Source: Rugalucina vietnamica
Lineage: Eukaryota > Mollusca > Bivalvia > Lucinida > Lucinidae
Assembly (NCBI GenBank): GCA_964017185.1
Contig: OZ024870.1
Location: 22,095,621-22,159,620 of the forward strand
DNA length: 64,000 nucleotides
Reading direction: 5' to 3'
The notes under the pieces are model-generated. The model saw only the letters and a program-made list of their open reading frames with translations, made no database searches and was not told where the DNA came from. Position 1 is the stretch's first letter. Each line of letters starts with the position of its first letter. Shown here in pieces: positions 62,401 to 64,000 of this stretch. The position numbers and the translations under genes are program-made.

Positions 62401-64000
62401 AGGAGACGGAAAACTATCGAAAATGGAATTTTTTGACACCCCCATGACATTGGGGGCCCTGGCTACCCATCTGATCCTCTTTCAATCCTGATGAGACTTG
62501 CCACATACTTGTATATACTATACATCTATGTCGTAGTACTAGCGGCTTCCTGGCACAAGAGCTAGTTTGGGAGCAGGAAACCAAAAACTCTCGAAAATGG
62601 AATTTTTGACACCCCCCATGACATTGGGAGCCCGGGCTACCCATCTCATCCTCTTTCAATCCTGATGAGACTTGCCACATACTTGTATATAACATATACA
62701 TTTATCACAGTACTAGCGGCTTCCTGGCACAAGAGCTAGTTTCGGATCAGTAGACCTAGAAGTGTCGAAAATAGCCAATTCTGTAGAGGAAAATATGACC
62801 CTAGAGCCGTTGGGGGGCCTGGCTACCCTCCTCATCCTCTATCAATCCTAATGAGACTTGACACATACATTCATATATCATATACCTTTATTGCAGTATA
62901 AGCGGCTTTCTGGCACAAGAGCTAGTTTGGGATCAAGATACCGAGAAATATCGAAAATATTTTTTTGCACCCCCCTCTGACATAGTGGGGGGTCTGGCTA
63001 CCCATCTCATCCTCTTTCAATCCTGATGACACTTGCCACATACTTGTATATACTATACATCTATGTCGTAGTACTAGCGGCTTCCTGGCACAAGAGCTAG
63101 TTTGGGAGCAGGAAACCGAAAACTCTCGAAAATGGAATTTTTGACACCCACCATGACATTGGGGGCCCTGGCTACCCATCTCATCTTCTTTCAATCCTGA
63201 TGAGACTTGCCACATACTTGTATATACTATACATCTATGTCGTAGTACTAGCTGCTTCCTGGCACAAGAGCTAGTTTGGGAGCAGGAGACCGAAAACTAT
63301 CGAAAATGGATTTTTTTGACACCCCCCATGACATTGGGGGCCCTGGCTACCCATCTCATCCTCTTTCAATCCTGATGAGACTTGCCACATACTTGTATAT
63401 ACTATACATCTATGTCGTAGTACTAGCGGCTTCCTGGCACAAGAGCTAGTTTGGGAGCAGGAGACGGAAAACTATCGAAAATGGAATTTTTTGACACCCC
63501 CATGACATTGTGGGCCCTGGCTACACATCTCATCCTCTTTCAATCCTGATGAGACTTGCCACATACTTGTATTTACTATACATCTATGTCGTAGTACTAG
63601 CGGCTTCCTGGCACAAGAGCTAGTTTGGGAGCAGGAGACCGAAAACTATCGAAAATGGAATTTTTTGACACCCCCATGACATTGGGGGCCCTGGCTACCC
63701 ATCTCATCCTCTTTCAATCCTGATGAGACTTGCCACATACTTGTATATACTATACATCTATGTCGTAGTACTAGCGGCTTCCTGGCACAAGAGCTAGTTT
63801 GGGAGCAGGAGACAGGAAACTATCGAAAATGGAATTTTTTAACACCCCCATGACATTTGGGGCCCTGGCTACCCATCTCATCCTCTTTCAATCCTGATGA
63901 GACTTGCCACATACTTGTATATACTATACATCTATGTCGTAGTACTAGCGGCTTCCTGGCACAAGAGCTAGTTTGGGAGCAGGAAACCAAAAACTCTCGA

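Larger units (their letters stand above)
50745..64000 (-). repeat. 174-bp satellite array, inverse block, running off the window
   Basis: About 76 monomers read on the minus strand with the same A1, A2, B and B' types. B' markers lie near 51,018, 51,901, 53,131, 54,013, 54,893, 58,214, 59,619, 60,678 and 62,783. Rare variants of the forward block recur here, for example TTGATCCCAAACTAG in B and CAAGTGTCATCAGG in A2. The order of B pairs is not the mirror of the forward side. The array continues past 64,000. Confidence 0.97.

Noticed and set aside
17505-63215. Many 60-160-codon open frames in the satellite, nearly identical to each other, on both strands
   Set aside because: They repeat with the 174-bp (58-codon) monomer, start and stop at monomer variants, are shifted by run-length changes, and follow the array's orientation. 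A tandem satellite explains them without a gene family.
17243-64000. CRISPR-like regular repeats
   Set aside because: The repeats are contiguous 174-bp monomers with no unique spacers, in eukaryotic-type DNA.

Overview
This window is non-coding, repeat-dense DNA from a eukaryote. It looks animal and probably molluscan, going by the kind of short hairpin-rich interspersed repeats on the left. That taxonomic guess is inference; no recognised gene supports it. I found no convincing complete protein-coding gene, no rRNA and no ordinary tRNA.

Layout. (1) From 1 to about 17,240 is a mosaic of small transposon-like repeats in AT-rich unique sequence. The main family is a roughly 630-bp unclassified retroposon-like repeat ('E1'), with nine recognisable copies or fragments in the window, most sharing one constant 3' end. 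Also present are a 1,408-bp DNA transposon (11,433-12,840) with TTA target duplications and arms full of TACGGA motifs, a tRNA-headed SINE, several palindromic MITE-like units present in two copies each, two poly(A) tracts, a 43-bp minisatellite and a degenerate GATT/GATC simple repeat. Three short open frames may be exon or transposon remnants but cannot be assigned.

(2) From about 17,243 to the end is one satellite array with a monomer of about 174 bp, about 240 monomers in all. Its left edge (17,243-17,760) is made of strongly diverged monomers; the interior is highly homogenised. Subfamilies can be told apart by eye (A1, A2, B, B'). B and B' form a linked pair that recurs 27 times and gives the array a higher-order structure, clearest as a 1,767-bp, ten-monomer unit repeated nearly three times at 32.85-37.86 kb. 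Longer blocks are also duplicated, at offsets of about 13,522 bp and 4,569 bp.

(3) At 28,119-32,829 the array is interrupted by a 4,711-bp non-autonomous-looking DNA transposon. It has long (about 0.8 kb) inverted arms, internal subterminal repeats and an apparent 2-bp (CA) target duplication inside one satellite monomer. It carries its own nested E1 copy.

(4) At about 50,745 the whole satellite switches strand. Everything from there to 64,000 is in inverse orientation and carries the same monomer subfamilies, but it is not a mirror image of the left side.

The many 60-160-codon open frames in the array come from the monomer being 58 codons long with few stops; they are not genes. The most interesting content is the architecture of this satellite: higher-order repeats, retained old-type monomers, a conserved C-tract/G-tract hairpin, the strand switch, and a datable transposon insertion.
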